From Ruminococcus sp. (GTDB lineage Bacteria > Bacillota > Clostridia > Oscillospirales > Ruminococcaceae), in the NCBI GenBank assembly GCA_029062165.1, contig JAIDQQ010000020.1, forward strand, positions 62,001-126,000: a DNA stretch of 64,000 nucleotides, given 5' to 3'. Below are positions 17,508-25,823 of the stretch, piece by piece. The position numbers and the translations under genes were made by a program. Within the stretch, counting starts at the first letter, position 1. The number at the start of each line of letters is the position of its first letter. The notes under the pieces were generated by a model. The model was not told the origin of the DNA. It saw only the letters and a list, made by a program, of their open reading frames with translations, and did not search any database.

Positions 17508-17765
17508 TTATTTAAATGCCAAAACGGTTAAAAGCACTAACGGAATAGCAGTCATAATTGAGCGGAATATAATTTTTTTCTTACAGGATTTCAATTTATC
17601 AATGTCGGATTTATCAGTTTGTCTGAACTCTTCCATTGCGGAAATCAGCTTACTTGCAAATATTGTAATCCACAGAAAATATATTCCTATGAGTATATAT
17701 TCAAAAATTATATAATAAATAATCCTACCCGATGGGTGACCCTCCAGAGCTAAATATATAATAAT
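17508..17765 (-). pseudogene. Decayed small membrane protein gene without a usual start
   Basis: An open frame of about 85 codons ends at 17508 and reads as a membrane protein: GRIIYYIIFEYILIGIYFL, then a charged segment KSDIDKLKSCKKK and a second hydrophobic stretch. No ATG, GTG or TTG starts it. An SD (AAAGGAG) precedes in-frame ATT codons, so either the start codon was lost or AUU is used. It is one of four or five small membrane genes between pgk and tpiA. Confidence 0.45.
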
Positions 17766-17794
17766 TCACTCCTTTAGTTTGTTATATACGCACT

Positions 17795-18080
17795 TCAGTA
17801 AATATTCGTCAGTTCAGCCATTACAAGTCCGTAAAGGCAGATAACCCCTATATACTGTCCGAATCCTAATATAAAAACTACAGCGAAAATGACAGTATAT
17901 TTTTCAGTTCTTTTTTAAGTACCGGAATACGTTCAGGATAATGTTTTTTTCTTTAATATATGCTATTTTTGTTATTATCATTTTTATCAGATAAACTAAT
18001 GCAATAAGCATTGATATACAAAAGATAACTAATGAAATCACTGCTAGTGACGTATCAACAGAAAATAAAGCCATATTCAT
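17795..18080 (-). pseudogene. Frameshifted small membrane protein gene
   Basis: ATG 18080 (SD GGGAG, ATGA overlap with the upstream gene) opens a 58-codon frame (MNMALFSVDTSLAVISLVIF...) that stops at 17904. The other two frames continue the same kind of protein: HYPERIPVLKKELKN, then TVIFAVVFILGFGQYIGVI down to a stop at 17795. Two shifts, near 17950 and 17890, would rejoin a two-span protein of about 95 residues. The N-terminus (MALF) resembles the paralog at 18516-19001. It is either a pseudogene or sequencing errors. Confidence 0.5.
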
Positions 18081-18499
18081 AATTTACTCCCATGCATTAA
18101 GTCTACCATGATTTTAAGAATAATAAAACCTGAAATAAAAATTGTTGCGGAAGTAATAAGATTTTTAACTATAACTTTGTGCCATAATTCCGGACTTTCC
18201 ACAATAACTTTATGTGGCTTGCGTTTCATATAGATAACGTTTATAGTTTCCTGACGTATATAATAAGGTACTTTAACAGAAAACTCTCTTTTGTCCACTG
18301 TATAATAAAGGTGGTCACTATATAAAGTTGCGGTGGTTTTTCCGTAAGAGCGTTCATATTTCCGGAAGTTCTTTATTATATGACAATTGCTTATGGGTCT
18401 GGCAATCCTGAAAAGAAAAATCAAGGCAATCGGAAAAATTATATATCCTACTAATGCGAACATCAATAAAAATAAATTCATTGCTCCTGAATAGTGCAT
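18077..18499 (-). CDS. Small membrane protein, paralog 2
   Basis: 140 residues from ATG 18499 (SD AAAGGAGG). An N-terminal membrane segment (about 7-30), a basic cytosolic or external domain containing FSVKVPYYIRQETINVIYMK, and a second span near residues 110-130. The central KVPYYI..... .VIY.K..P.K block matches the neighbouring gene 18516-19001 (FHIKVPYYIKSDSTHVIYPK), so the two are paralogs. Function unknown. The stop overlaps the next start as ATGA. Confidence 0.65.
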   Translation of the reverse strand: MHYSGAMNLFLLMFALVGYIIFPIALIFLFRIARPISNCHIIKNFRKYERSYGKTTATLYSDHLYYTVDKREFSVKVPYYIRQETINVIYMKRKPHKVIVESPELWHKVIVKNLITSATIFISGFIILKIMVDLMHGSKL

Positions 18500-18515
18500 A
18501 TTTAAACCTCCTTTA

Positions 18516-19001
18516 TTATGACGGATATGATACACCAGTATCATCAACACCAATACTTTTAACAAGTAATATAAATGTTAAAATAATCATAATAAATTCC
18601 AATATAATACTTAGATTCACAAGAGCGGTATATTTTTTTACTTTCTTTTTCAGACGGTTGCAATCATATAGAATAGCTTTATTAGGTTTATTTTTCGGAT
18701 AAATAACATGGGTACTGTCCGACTTAATATAATATGGTACTTTTATGTGAAAATCCTGTCCGTTTACATTATAACAAAGCGTTGATTTTTTTAAAATCCT
18801 GTTTACTGATTTTACTAAAGCTACAGTTTTAATGTAATCCGCACTTTCTGAATTGAAATTTTCTACTGTTTCCGCCTGTACAGATACAATGAATCTTTTA
18901 TAGCAGAATACAGCGTAAAATACAAGTGGTATAATTACAAACGCTGAAGAATATACAAATACAGACGGATTAACCGCAAATAAAGCCATATTATAGTGCA
19001 T
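18516..19001 (-). CDS. Small membrane protein, paralog 1
   Basis: 161 residues from ATG 19001; the leader GGGGTTTAAAT gives a fair SD. Two hydrophobic segments (about 12-32 and 125-150) flank a soluble domain with the paralog signature KVPYYI....THVIYPKNKP. Family not recognised; its layout is like small two-span proteins with an immunoglobulin-size domain. It follows pgk, separated by the hairpin repeat 19017-19050. Confidence 0.65.
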   Translation of the reverse strand: MHYNMALFAVNPSVFVYSSAFVIIPLVFYAVFCYKRFIVSVQAETVENFNSESADYIKTVALVKSVNRILKKSTLCYNVNGQDFHIKVPYYIKSDSTHVIYPKNKPNKAILYDCNRLKKKVKKYTALVNLSIILEFIMIILTFILLVKSIGVDDTGVSYPS

Positions 19002-19016
19002 ATTTAAACCCCGTTT

Positions 19017-19050
19017 CTGCATATAAGGGCGAATATTTCTACCCGCCCTT
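19017..19050. repeat. 34-bp direct repeat, copy 1, with hairpin downstream of pgk
   Basis: AAGGGCG...CGCCCTT inverted arms (19024-19050) 14 bp past the pgk stop, without a U-tract, so at most an attenuating hairpin. A diverged copy lies at 17460-17493. Confidence 0.7.
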
Positions 19051-19064
19051 GTTTTGAGATTGAA

Positions 19065-20285
19065 TTACTTTTCAGCGATTACTGCAACACCAGGGAGTAC
19101 CTTGCCTTCGAGGTATTCGAGAGATGCTCCGCCACCGGTAGAAATATGGCTCATCTGGTCAGCGAAACCGAGTTGCATTACCGCTGCTGCGGAATCACCA
19201 CCACCGATAATTGTTGTAGCGTCTGTTTCAGCGAGTGCCTTTGCTACTGCTATTGTACCCTTTGCGAGTACAGGGTTTTCAAATACGCCCATAGGACCGT
19301 TCCATACAACAGTTTTAGCGGTCTTTACAGCTTCGGCGAAAATCTTCTGTGTTTCTGTACCGATGTCAAGACCCATTTTTCCGTCCGGTATTGAATCAGA
19401 AGCCACGTTTTCAACTTCTATTTCAGCGTCAATCGGATTCGGGAATGCGGAAGCAACTTCTGTATCTACAGGAAGAAGAATCTTCTTGCCGAGTGATTCA
19501 GCTTTAGCAAGCATTTCCTTGCAGTATTCAAGTTTTTCGTCGTCAACGAGTGAATTTCCGATTGAACCGCCGTTTGCCTTGATAAATGTATAAGCCATAC
19601 CGCCACCGATAATAAGAGTATCGCACTTTTCGAGGAGGTTGGAAATAACATTCAGCTTGTCTGCAACCTTAGCACCACCGAGGATAGCTACAAACGGTCT
19701 TTCAGGTACTTCTACAGCGTTTCCGAGGTACTGAATTTCTTTCTGCATGAGGTATCCTACAGCAGTTTCCTTGACGAACTTTGTAACGCCTGCTGTTGAA
19801 GCGTGTGCACGGTGTGCAGAGCCGAAAGCGTCCATAACGAAAACTTCGCCGTCTACGAGGTCAGCGAGTTCCTTGGAGAAGTCCTCACCGTTTTTAGTTT
19901 CTTCTGCACCACGGAATCTTGTGTTTTCGAGTACAACAATTTCGCCGTTGTTCATTTCAGCGACTGCTTTCTTAGCGTTTTCGCCTACTACTGTATCATC
20001 AGCAGCGAAAACAACCTTAGTATTTACGAGTTCTGCAAGTCTTGCAGCTGCCGGAGCGAGTGAGAACTTAGCTTCCGGACCGTTCTTGGGCTTGCCGAGG
20101 TGTGAACACAGTACAACTTTTGCACCGTTTTCAACGAGTTTGTTGATTGTGGGAAGTGCAGCCTGTATTCTGTTGTCGTTTGTGATAACACCGTCTTTAA
20201 GCGGTACATTGAAGTCTACTCTTACGAGTACCTTTCTGCCGGTAACGTTTACGTCTTCGACAGTAACCTTGTTTAATCCTGCCAT
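19065..20285 (-). CDS. pgk: Phosphoglycerate kinase
   Basis: 406 residues. Transfers phosphate from 1,3-bisphosphoglycerate to ADP. The N-domain has [11 protein letters not shown] and SHLGKP; the hinge and C-domain have [22 protein letters not shown] and the C-terminal [11 protein letters not shown] with [12 protein letters not shown] promoter is at 20339-20367. It is the first gene of the glycolytic operon running to gpmI. Confidence 0.97.
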   Translation of the reverse strand: MAGLNKVTVEDVNVTGRKVLVRVDFNVPLKDGVITNDNRIQAALPTINKLVENGAKVVLCSHLGKPKNGPEAKFSLAPAAARLAELVNTKVVFAADDTVVGENAKKAVAEMNNGEIVVLENTRFRGAEETKNGEDFSKELADLVDGEVFVMDAFGSAHRAHASTAGVTKFVKETAVGYLMQKEIQYLGNAVEVPERPFVAILGGAKVADKLNVISNLLEKCDTLIIGGGMAYTFIKANGGSIGNSLVDDEKLEYCKEMLAKAESLGKKILLPVDTEVASAFPNPIDAEIEVENVASDSIPDGKMGLDIGTETQKIFAEAVKTAKTVVWNGPMGVFENPVLAKGTIAVAKALAETDATTIIGGGDSAAAVMQLGFADQMSHISTGGGASLEYLEGKVLPGVAVIAEK

Positions 20286-20338
20286 TGGTATGACATCCTT
20301 TCATATTATAATTACGGAGCATGAACGCTCACAATAAT

Positions 20339-20367
20339 ATTGTACACCATTCTGACAGATTTTTCAA
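20339..20367 (-). promoter_or_regulatory. Promoter of the glycolytic operon
   Basis: Minus strand TTGAAA (20367-20362), 17 nt, TACAAT (20344-20339), 50 nt upstream of the pgk ATG. Confidence 0.7.
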
Positions 20368-20428
20368 GTATTTCTGAAAATTTTTTCATGAACAATCAGT
20401 AAATTTTTACGGAGTTATTTTCACGTAC

Positions 20429-20457
20429 TTGACTTTACTGAAAATATGTGTTAAAAT
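20429..20457 (+). promoter_or_regulatory. Promoter of the Maf-DUF1015 gene
   Basis: TTGACT (20429-20434), 17 nt, TAAAAT (20452-20457), just upstream of the SD AAAGGAGTGAT. Confidence 0.7.
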
Positions 20458-20478
20458 CTGTATAAAGGAGTGATAGAA

Positions 20479-22305
20479 TTGAAGATAATACTTGCATCTG
20501 CGTCACCTCGTCGGCGTGAACTTATGAAACTTATTACAGATGATTTTGAATGTGTTTCATTAGATATAGACGAGACTGTACCGGAGGATTACCCATATCA
20601 TCCATCATCTTATCTTGCGGAACTCAAAGCAAAAAAGGCATCTGAACTTTATCCGGACTGCATAGTTATCGGTTGCGATACCGTCGTGAATATTGACGGT
20701 CATATACTTGGTAAGCCGAAAGATACTGACGAATGCAGAAAATTTCTTAGAATGCTTTCCGGAAAAGTTCATAGCGTAACAACTGCTTACTGCATAATTT
20801 GTGGTGATGATTTTACTCTTAATTCACAGACAACTTCCGTAACGTTCCGGAAACTTTCCGAAAAAGATATAGAATGGTACATCTCTACCGGTGAGCCTTT
20901 CGATAAAGCCGGTGGATACGGCATTCAGGGTAAGGGTGCATTGCTGATAAAGAACATGAACGGCGATTATTTCAATGTTGTAGGTCTTCCTGTCTCACGA
21001 CTTTATCAGGAACTAAAAACTTTTATTAAGGAGAAAAAATATATGTATACAACAGCTTTTCATAATGCGGATATACTTATTCCGGAAAACGTCGATATGA
21101 AGAAATGGTCTGTAATCGCCTGTGACCAGTACACAAGCGAACCGGAATACTGGAATGAGGTATATAAAAAAGTCGGTGATGCACCGTCAACACTTAATCT
21201 GATACTGCCGGAAATTTTCCTTGAAAATGACGACGTTTCCGAAAGAATAGACAATATTCATAGTTGCATGGATAAATATATCGCTGACGGCGTTTTCAAA
21301 GAGTATAAAAATGCTATGGTCTATGTTGAAAGAGTTCAGAGTAACGGCATTGTAAGGCGTGGTATAGTCGGTGCGATTGACCTTGAAAAATACGACTTCT
21401 CAAAGGGTAGCCGTTCTGAAGTACGTGCCACGGAAGCTACTGTTATAGAGAGAATCCCCCCTCGCATAAAGGTACGTCAGGGAGCAGGTCTTGAATTACC
21501 GCATATTATGATTCTTATTGATGACCCTGAAAATACAGTAATTGAACCGCTTGCAAGTCAGGAAATGGAAAAAATCTATGATTTTGACCTCATGCAGAAC
21601 GGCGGAAGTATAAAGGGTTATTTACTTGACGAGCAGACACAGCAGAAAATTGACTACGCTTTATATGAACTCGGTGACTATAGAAAATTCAATGAAAAAT
21701 ACGGTCTTGAAAAATCTCCGGTACTGCTTTATGCTATGGGCGACGGAAATCATTCACTTGCAACCGCAAAACAATTTTACGAACAACTTAAAAAATCCAA
21801 TCCGAATATTGACCTGTCCGGACACCCTGCACGTTATGCACTCGCTGAAATAGTAAACCTCCACAGCGAAGCCCTTAAATTTGAAGCTATACATCGTCTC
21901 GTGTATGATGTTGACTGCGACAAACTCATTTCTGAAATGTCAGAAGCTCTTGAATTATCCGAAACACAGACTTCTGACCAGTATGTAGTAATGTCATATA
22001 AAGGTACGGAAAAGAAATTATATATCAATAAAAAATCTTCAAATCTTTCAGTCGGCTCTTTACAGAATTTCCTTGACAGTTATATAAAATCGAACGGCGG
22101 AAAAATCGACTACATTCACGGCACGGAAACTGTTAAAAACCTCGCTGAAAAGCATAAAGGTATAGGCTTTATACTTCCGGATATGGATAAGTCACAGCTT
22201 TTCCCTACCGTAATCAAAGACGGTGCATTACCTCGGAAAACTTTTTCAATGGGTCATGCGGAAGACAAGAGATTCTACATTGAAGCAAGAAAAATTACTG
22301 AATAA
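20479..22305 (+). CDS. Maf nucleotide pyrophosphatase fused to a DUF1015 domain
   Basis: 608 residues from TTG 20479, which follows AAAGGAG by eight bases and gives the classical Maf start KIILASASPRRREL. Residues 1-185 are Maf, a house-cleaning pyrophosphatase for non-canonical or methylated nucleotides, with CDTVV, GKP and AGGYGIQGKGA motifs. Residues about 189-608 are a complete DUF1015 protein (NVDMKKWSVIACDQYTSEPEYW, later YAMGDGNHSLATAKQFYE); some DUF1015 members are free-serine kinases. No stop separates them, but ATTAAGGAGAAAAAATATATG puts an SD and ATG (21043) exactly at the DUF1015 start. The second half may thus also be made alone. Confidence 0.88.
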   Translation: MKIILASASPRRRELMKLITDDFECVSLDIDETVPEDYPYHPSSYLAELKAKKASELYPDCIVIGCDTVVNIDGHILGKPKDTDECRKFLRMLSGKVHSVTTAYCIICGDDFTLNSQTTSVTFRKLSEKDIEWYISTGEPFDKAGGYGIQGKGALLIKNMNGDYFNVVGLPVSRLYQELKTFIKEKKYMYTTAFHNADILIPENVDMKKWSVIACDQYTSEPEYWNEVYKKVGDAPSTLNLILPEIFLENDDVSERIDNIHSCMDKYIADGVFKEYKNAMVYVERVQSNGIVRRGIVGAIDLEKYDFSKGSRSEVRATEATVIERIPPRIKVRQGAGLELPHIMILIDDPENTVIEPLASQEMEKIYDFDLMQNGGSIKGYLLDEQTQQKIDYALYELGDYRKFNEKYGLEKSPVLLYAMGDGNHSLATAKQFYEQLKKSNPNIDLSGHPARYALAEIVNLHSEALKFEAIHRLVYDVDCDKLISEMSEALELSETQTSDQYVVMSYKGTEKKLYINKKSSNLSVGSLQNFLDSYIKSNGGKIDYIHGTETVKNLAEKHKGIGFILPDMDKSQLFPTVIKDGALPRKTFSMGHAEDKRFYIEARKITE

Positions 22306-22334
22306 TTCATAATTAACAAGCAAATACAAAAAAT

Positions 22335-22360
22335 GCCGGTATCATACCGGCGTTTTTTTT
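22335..22360 (+). terminator. Terminator of the Maf-DUF1015 gene
   Basis: GCCGGTA / TACCGGC hairpin with a 3-nt loop followed by eight T. Confidence 0.85.
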
Positions 22361-22371
22361 ACATAACTTTT

Positions 22372-22857
22372 TCAGATTATTATAGCAGATAAAAGACATA
22401 CAACAGACACAAACCCATAAATAATGCAGTCTCTCAATGGTTTATGTAACAGAATACTTTTCATATCTTTTGCGAATGCCTGCTCAGGATTATAAGGGTC
22501 ATAATAAATTTTAATAATATCATTAAATTTCGGATTTTTTCCGAATGACTGACGTATAATTATAGTCTGTATATTTTCACTTTCTGCCATAAAACTGACT
22601 TCTGTATAAACATATTCAAGAGGTAAATTATAAATATTCTGAAATACATCTGATATTTCCGGAACTTTACTCTTACCATTCAATATAACCGGAGTTATAA
22701 CTATTGCATTACATTCAATATATCTGTTGACAAGAGATTTTATTTCCTTATATTTTTTCCTGTATGTTTGTATGGAATTTATTGTAATAAAGACAGACAC
22801 TATTGAAATATACCACAACAAAAAAGGAATATATTCAGGTAATAAATTTGTATCCAT
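22372..22857 (-). CDS. DUF3592-like membrane protein
   Basis: 161 residues. An N-terminal span (about 9-30) and a C-terminal span (about 142-160) flank a domain with IRQSFGKNPKFNDIIKIYYDPYNPEQAFAKD. The pattern of a short flag followed by YYDPxNPxxA is typical of DUF3592. Function unknown. The SD is weak. It lies 9 bp after the second WYL gene on the same strand and may be the last gene of that operon. Confidence 0.6.
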   Translation of the reverse strand: MDTNLLPEYIPFLLWYISIVSVFITINSIQTYRKKYKEIKSLVNRYIECNAIVITPVILNGKSKVPEISDVFQNIYNLPLEYVYTEVSFMAESENIQTIIIRQSFGKNPKFNDIIKIYYDPYNPEQAFAKDMKSILLHKPLRDCIIYGFVSVVCLLSAIII

Positions 22858-22866
22858 AATAAAAAA

Positions 22867-23820
22867 TCACATCACTTTATGTAGTAATTCGTATTGTCTG
22901 TCGATTCGTTCCTTTGCTTTCCGGCGGAAATCCGGCGGAGATACTATTTCCAGCATAGCACCGTAACTTAAAAGCCTTATTAATAATTCCGTTTCGTCCT
23001 GTCTGTCGTACCACAGTTGCACCATACATACACCTGTTTCCGAATCATATTCAGTACGTTTTTCATAGGGTGCGAACTCCATAAAAAAGCGTTCTGTAGT
23101 ATTTCTGCCGGTTGAAACACGGACAGTAACCGGTTCATGACATTTATGTTCATTGAAATATCTTTCGACGGAGATATTTTCGGTAAATATCATACCGGTA
23201 TTTTTTATGTCCGTAATTCTGCCGATATTTATAACGCTTGTACGGTATTTCTGTACAGAAAATGCAAGTATACGGAATCTGTTATTTTTCGGGGAATACT
23301 GTATTTTCAGCGGAATATACAGACCTTTTAAATTTTTGTTGTTTCTGCTGACAAAATTTATTTCAGTTACTTCATGTTTTTTCACAGCAGAAACAATTTT
23401 CCGGAAATTTTTCTGATAATTCATGTCAGAAAAGTCGTCACCGTCGCTGAAACGGTCAGTATACCGGAAATGCTTTTCACTGTAGAGAGGCTTGACATTT
23501 CCGAGACGTTTTTTCAGGGAATCTATAGTATTTTTTTCAAGAAAGAGAAGAATTTCCGGACTTTCAAGTTTTGCCATAAGCCAACGTTTCTGTATGCCGG
23601 TCAGGATTGAAACAGGTTTGTTTTTAATTACGGGGATATAGTTACCGTACTGATTTTTCTGAAGCAGACCCCATAAATCGTCAGGGATATGGGCATTAGT
23701 TTCAGTGAAACCCAGTTCGGAAATAATTTTGTTTTTACTGTCTCTTGTGATTTCCGGAAATTTAAGAATTTCAGAAGCAATCCGGAAATAATTACTGTAA
23801 ATTTCATGAAATATTTTCAT
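22867..23820 (-). CDS. WYL-domain transcriptional regulator, second of a pair
   Basis: 317 residues. The N-terminal third holds a degenerate winged-helix-like region. Residues about 125-215 form the WYL domain (HEVTEINFVSRNNKNLKGLYIPLKI.. ..RILAFSVQKYRTSVINIGRI). A C-terminal WCX-like extension follows. WYL proteins sense ligands such as nucleic acids or nucleotides and control stress or defence genes. Its ATG overlaps the stop of the first WYL gene (ATGA), so they are translationally coupled and may form a heteromer. Confidence 0.8.
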   Translation of the reverse strand: MKIFHEIYSNYFRIASEILKFPEITRDSKNKIISELGFTETNAHIPDDLWGLLQKNQYGNYIPVIKNKPVSILTGIQKRWLMAKLESPEILLFLEKNTIDSLKKRLGNVKPLYSEKHFRYTDRFSDGDDFSDMNYQKNFRKIVSAVKKHEVTEINFVSRNNKNLKGLYIPLKIQYSPKNNRFRILAFSVQKYRTSVINIGRITDIKNTGMIFTENISVERYFNEHKCHEPVTVRVSTGRNTTERFFMEFAPYEKRTEYDSETGVCMVQLWYDRQDETELLIRLLSYGAMLEIVSPPDFRRKAKERIDRQYELLHKVM

Positions 23821-25055
23821 AATTCTCCGTCCTTGTATATGACATTTTTCAGCTGACGTATATCATTACAGAAACGTTCTGTTACATCTGCGTTACTGCT
23901 TTTTAAGGATATTATTCTGCCGGTAAAGGTTCTAATCCATGGTATGAGTTCATTGGAATCGAGTGTTTTTATGGTCAGCCGGAAATAATTGTTTCCGGTT
24001 TTTTCGAGAATACCGTTTCTTTTTTCACGTTCAAGACGTTCGATAATATATTTTTCGTTGATTTCGTCAATAAAGAAATCAATCGTTACGGTTTCGGTTT
24101 TGAGATAATTTTTCCACGGACCGAACGAGGCATTAAAACAATATTTACAGCAGTTCATGTACTGACTGTATATCTCGTCATAGTAATCACATATATTACC
24201 GGTTATAATTTTTTCAGTGAAGTCAAGCCTTAGTGAAGTGAAACGTTTATCAACATACATAGCAAGATAACGCCTTCCTGTTTCGAGTGATGACATTATC
24301 TGTAACGGAATTATATTGTTTATAGTTTTATCTTTATTACGGAAATTCACCACGGATATATATTTTTTGTTTTCTATAGCTTCAATGATTTCAGATATAA
24401 TAATATCTTCAAGAGTATGTACAATATAATTATGTTTGGTCACGAAAATATCATTTCTGATACCTGCTGATTTAAGTATGCTGTTTCCTATAACTCCGAA
24501 TTTCTGGGTTTCCGAAAAAAACTTGACCGCATCAGCGAGACCTTCATATTTTTCTGTAAAATCGCCGACAGTATCAGGTGAAAGACGGAAATATGAAGTT
24601 TTTTTAACTTTTTTGGTTAATATTATACCCTCTTCCACGTATTCAAGGAGTTTTTTTCTGACAGTCTGCATTTCAAAGAGTTCATTGTATGATTTATCCA
24701 TTTTAAGTAAAATTTCTTTCAGGGACATGAAATTTCCGTCGATGAGGGTATCAATAATAAAGAAGTGTAATTTTATATCGTTTGGAGTAAAACTCTTTGA
24801 GTAGTAAGCATTATAAAGCGGATTTTCGGAAATACAACCGCTGTCAAGGGAAATAGCTACTTTTTTTCTGTGCTGTGAATTATCGTATTTCATGTAATCG
24901 CTTAACCAGCTTTCTATACGACGTTTTTCGTCGTCGTAGGTTCGTTTACTTTTTCTTTCAAAGTCGCCTCTCACTTTAAAGCCATATATAAAGAAATCAC
25001 GTATATAATGTCTTGTTTTATCAAAATTCTTGACCAGTTCCGAAAACCCACCCAT
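23817..25055 (-). CDS. WYL-domain transcriptional regulator, first of a pair
   Basis: 412 residues from ATG 25055; a GTG at 25067 sits too close to the SD (AAAGGAA). Residues about 85-165 contain a winged-helix (DIKLHFFIIDTLIDGNFMSLKEILLKM). Residues about 225-300 are the WYL domain (NKKYISVVNFRNKDKTINNIIPLQI...RRYLAMYVDKRF). The C-terminal part is WCX-like. It is transcribed divergently from the hairpin-RNA array and DUF2828 gene, and so is the natural candidate for their regulator. Confidence 0.8.
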   Translation of the reverse strand: MGGFSELVKNFDKTRHYIRDFFIYGFKVRGDFERKSKRTYDDEKRRIESWLSDYMKYDNSQHRKKVAISLDSGCISENPLYNAYYSKSFTPNDIKLHFFIIDTLIDGNFMSLKEILLKMDKSYNELFEMQTVRKKLLEYVEEGIILTKKVKKTSYFRLSPDTVGDFTEKYEGLADAVKFFSETQKFGVIGNSILKSAGIRNDIFVTKHNYIVHTLEDIIISEIIEAIENKKYISVVNFRNKDKTINNIIPLQIMSSLETGRRYLAMYVDKRFTSLRLDFTEKIITGNICDYYDEIYSQYMNCCKYCFNASFGPWKNYLKTETVTIDFFIDEINEKYIIERLEREKRNGILEKTGNNYFRLTIKTLDSNELIPWIRTFTGRIISLKSSNADVTERFCNDIRQLKNVIYKDGEL

Positions 25056-25082
25056 AAAGACATTCACTTCCTTTCATATATA

Positions 25083-25111
25083 ATGATAGCATAAAAATAA
25101 TATTTTTGCAA
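25083..25111 (-). promoter_or_regulatory. Promoter of the WYL operon
   Basis: Minus strand TTGCAA (25111-25106), 17 nt, TATCAT (25088-25083). Confidence 0.55.
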
Positions 25112-25146
25112 GCCTGTCGGGAAAGAAGTTCGCAGATTTTTTTATA

Positions 25147-25174
25147 TGATTTTTCCAGAAAGCTGTGGTATACT
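25147..25174 (+). promoter_or_regulatory. Extended -10 promoter of the RNA array
   Basis: TGG-TATACT at 25166-25174 is a good extended -10, but no recognisable -35 lies 16-18 bp upstream. This suggests an activator-dependent promoter, with the divergent WYL pair as candidates. Transcription would start near 25181. Confidence 0.5.
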
Positions 25175-25191
25175 TAGAACATACAAAGGGA

Positions 25192-25318
25192 ACGGCTTAT
25201 ACAGCAAATATTTCATGAGGTTGTTTATAGGTGAGGACTGTGTAAAGTTTCGCAACAGCGACAGCAGTTGTGTCATTGCAATGACCACCGGAAGTCACAG
25301 ACTTTTACGTGCCGTGAA
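25192..25318 (+). ncRNA. Array unit 1 (long, weakest)
   Basis: ACGGC (25192) pairs with GCCGT (25311-25315). ACAGC follows the 5' arm at 25201; the 3' motif is GAAA, not GTAA. Inside are the perfect 14-bp palindrome GTCATTGCAATGAC (25272-25285) and small stems AAGTC/GACTT and GCAAC/GTTGT. An alternative hairpin TTACGTGCC / GGGCACACGTAA (to 25339) competes with it. Confidence 0.35.
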
Positions 25319-25368
25319 ATCTGTAAGGGCACACGTAAGGGGTTAATACGTATGCCTGCTCCTTATCA

Positions 25369-25461
25369 ACGATTCTGACAGCAATATATTTCTTTGTGGT
25401 CGCAGGGAACTTGTACAGAAATGTATTCAAGTCTGCATAAGAAAAAAACAGAATCGTGTAA
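25369..25461 (+). ncRNA. Array unit 2, hairpin RNA with ACAGC/GTAA motif
   Basis: Closing stem ACGATTCTG / CAGAATCGT (9 bp). ACAGC (25378) comes right after the 5' arm and GTAA (25458) right after the 3' arm. The interior folds into nested stems GCAG/CTGC and ACTTG/CAAGT, capped by TACA-GAAA-TGTA. Confidence 0.65.
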
Positions 25462-25467
25462 ATTTTA

Positions 25468-25552
25468 ATGGTTCTTACAGCAAAAAAATGCACATCACGC
25501 CGGCAAGTCGGAAAACAGAAATGTTCTCTGACACCGAAACAGAACCATGTAA
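25468..25552 (+). ncRNA. Array unit 3, hairpin RNA with ACAGC/GTAA motif
   Basis: Closing stem ATGGTTCT / AGAACCAT (8 bp) with ACAGC at 25477 and GTAA at 25549. The interior has TCGG/CCGA enclosing CAGA/TCTG. Confidence 0.65.
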
Positions 25553-25565
25553 AAACAAAAGCTGA

Positions 25566-25625
25566 AAGGTTCGTACAGCAATATTTTCGCTTATCTGTCA
25601 AATAAGATTGAAATGAACCTTGTAA
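25566..25625 (+). ncRNA. Array unit 4, short hairpin RNA
   Basis: Closing stem AAGGTTC / GAACCTT (7 bp) with ACAGC at 25575 and GTAA at 25622. The inner hairpin is CTTAT/ATAAG. Confidence 0.65.
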
Positions 25626-25640
25626 GGCTTTTGTACCCGA

Positions 25641-25698
25641 AAGACACTTACAGCAATTCTTACATATTTTATGGGAAAATATTTGATGTGTCTTGTAA
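25641..25698 (+). ncRNA. Array unit 5, short hairpin RNA
   Basis: Closing stem AAGACAC / GTGTCTT (7 bp) with ACAGC at 25650 and GTAA at 25695. The inner hairpin is ATATTTT/AAAATAT with loop ATGGG. Confidence 0.65.
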
Positions 25699-25719
25699 AC
25701 TTAACCTCTGAAAATATTA

Positions 25720-25802
25720 ACGATTCTGACAGCATTAAAATCAGGGGCATAGTACGCCGGACGGAAACGTTATCAGGCACTATGAAAAAATGAATCGTGT
25801 TA
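25720..25802 (+). ncRNA. Array unit 6, hairpin RNA next to the DUF2828 start
   Basis: Closing stem ACGATTC / GAATCGT (7 bp, the same stem sequence as unit 2) with ACAGC at 25729 and GTTA in place of GTAA. The interior has CATAGT/ACTATG enclosing GCC/GGC. It ends 21 bp before the DUF2828 ATG. Confidence 0.6.
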
Positions 25803-25823
25803 CATAAAGAAAAGAGGTATTTT

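Noticed and set aside
25192-25802. CRISPR array resemblance of the repeated ACAGC/GTAA pattern
   Set aside because: There are no identical direct repeats of 23-40 bp or uniform spacers, and no cas genes. Conservation is limited to short motifs beside compensating stems.
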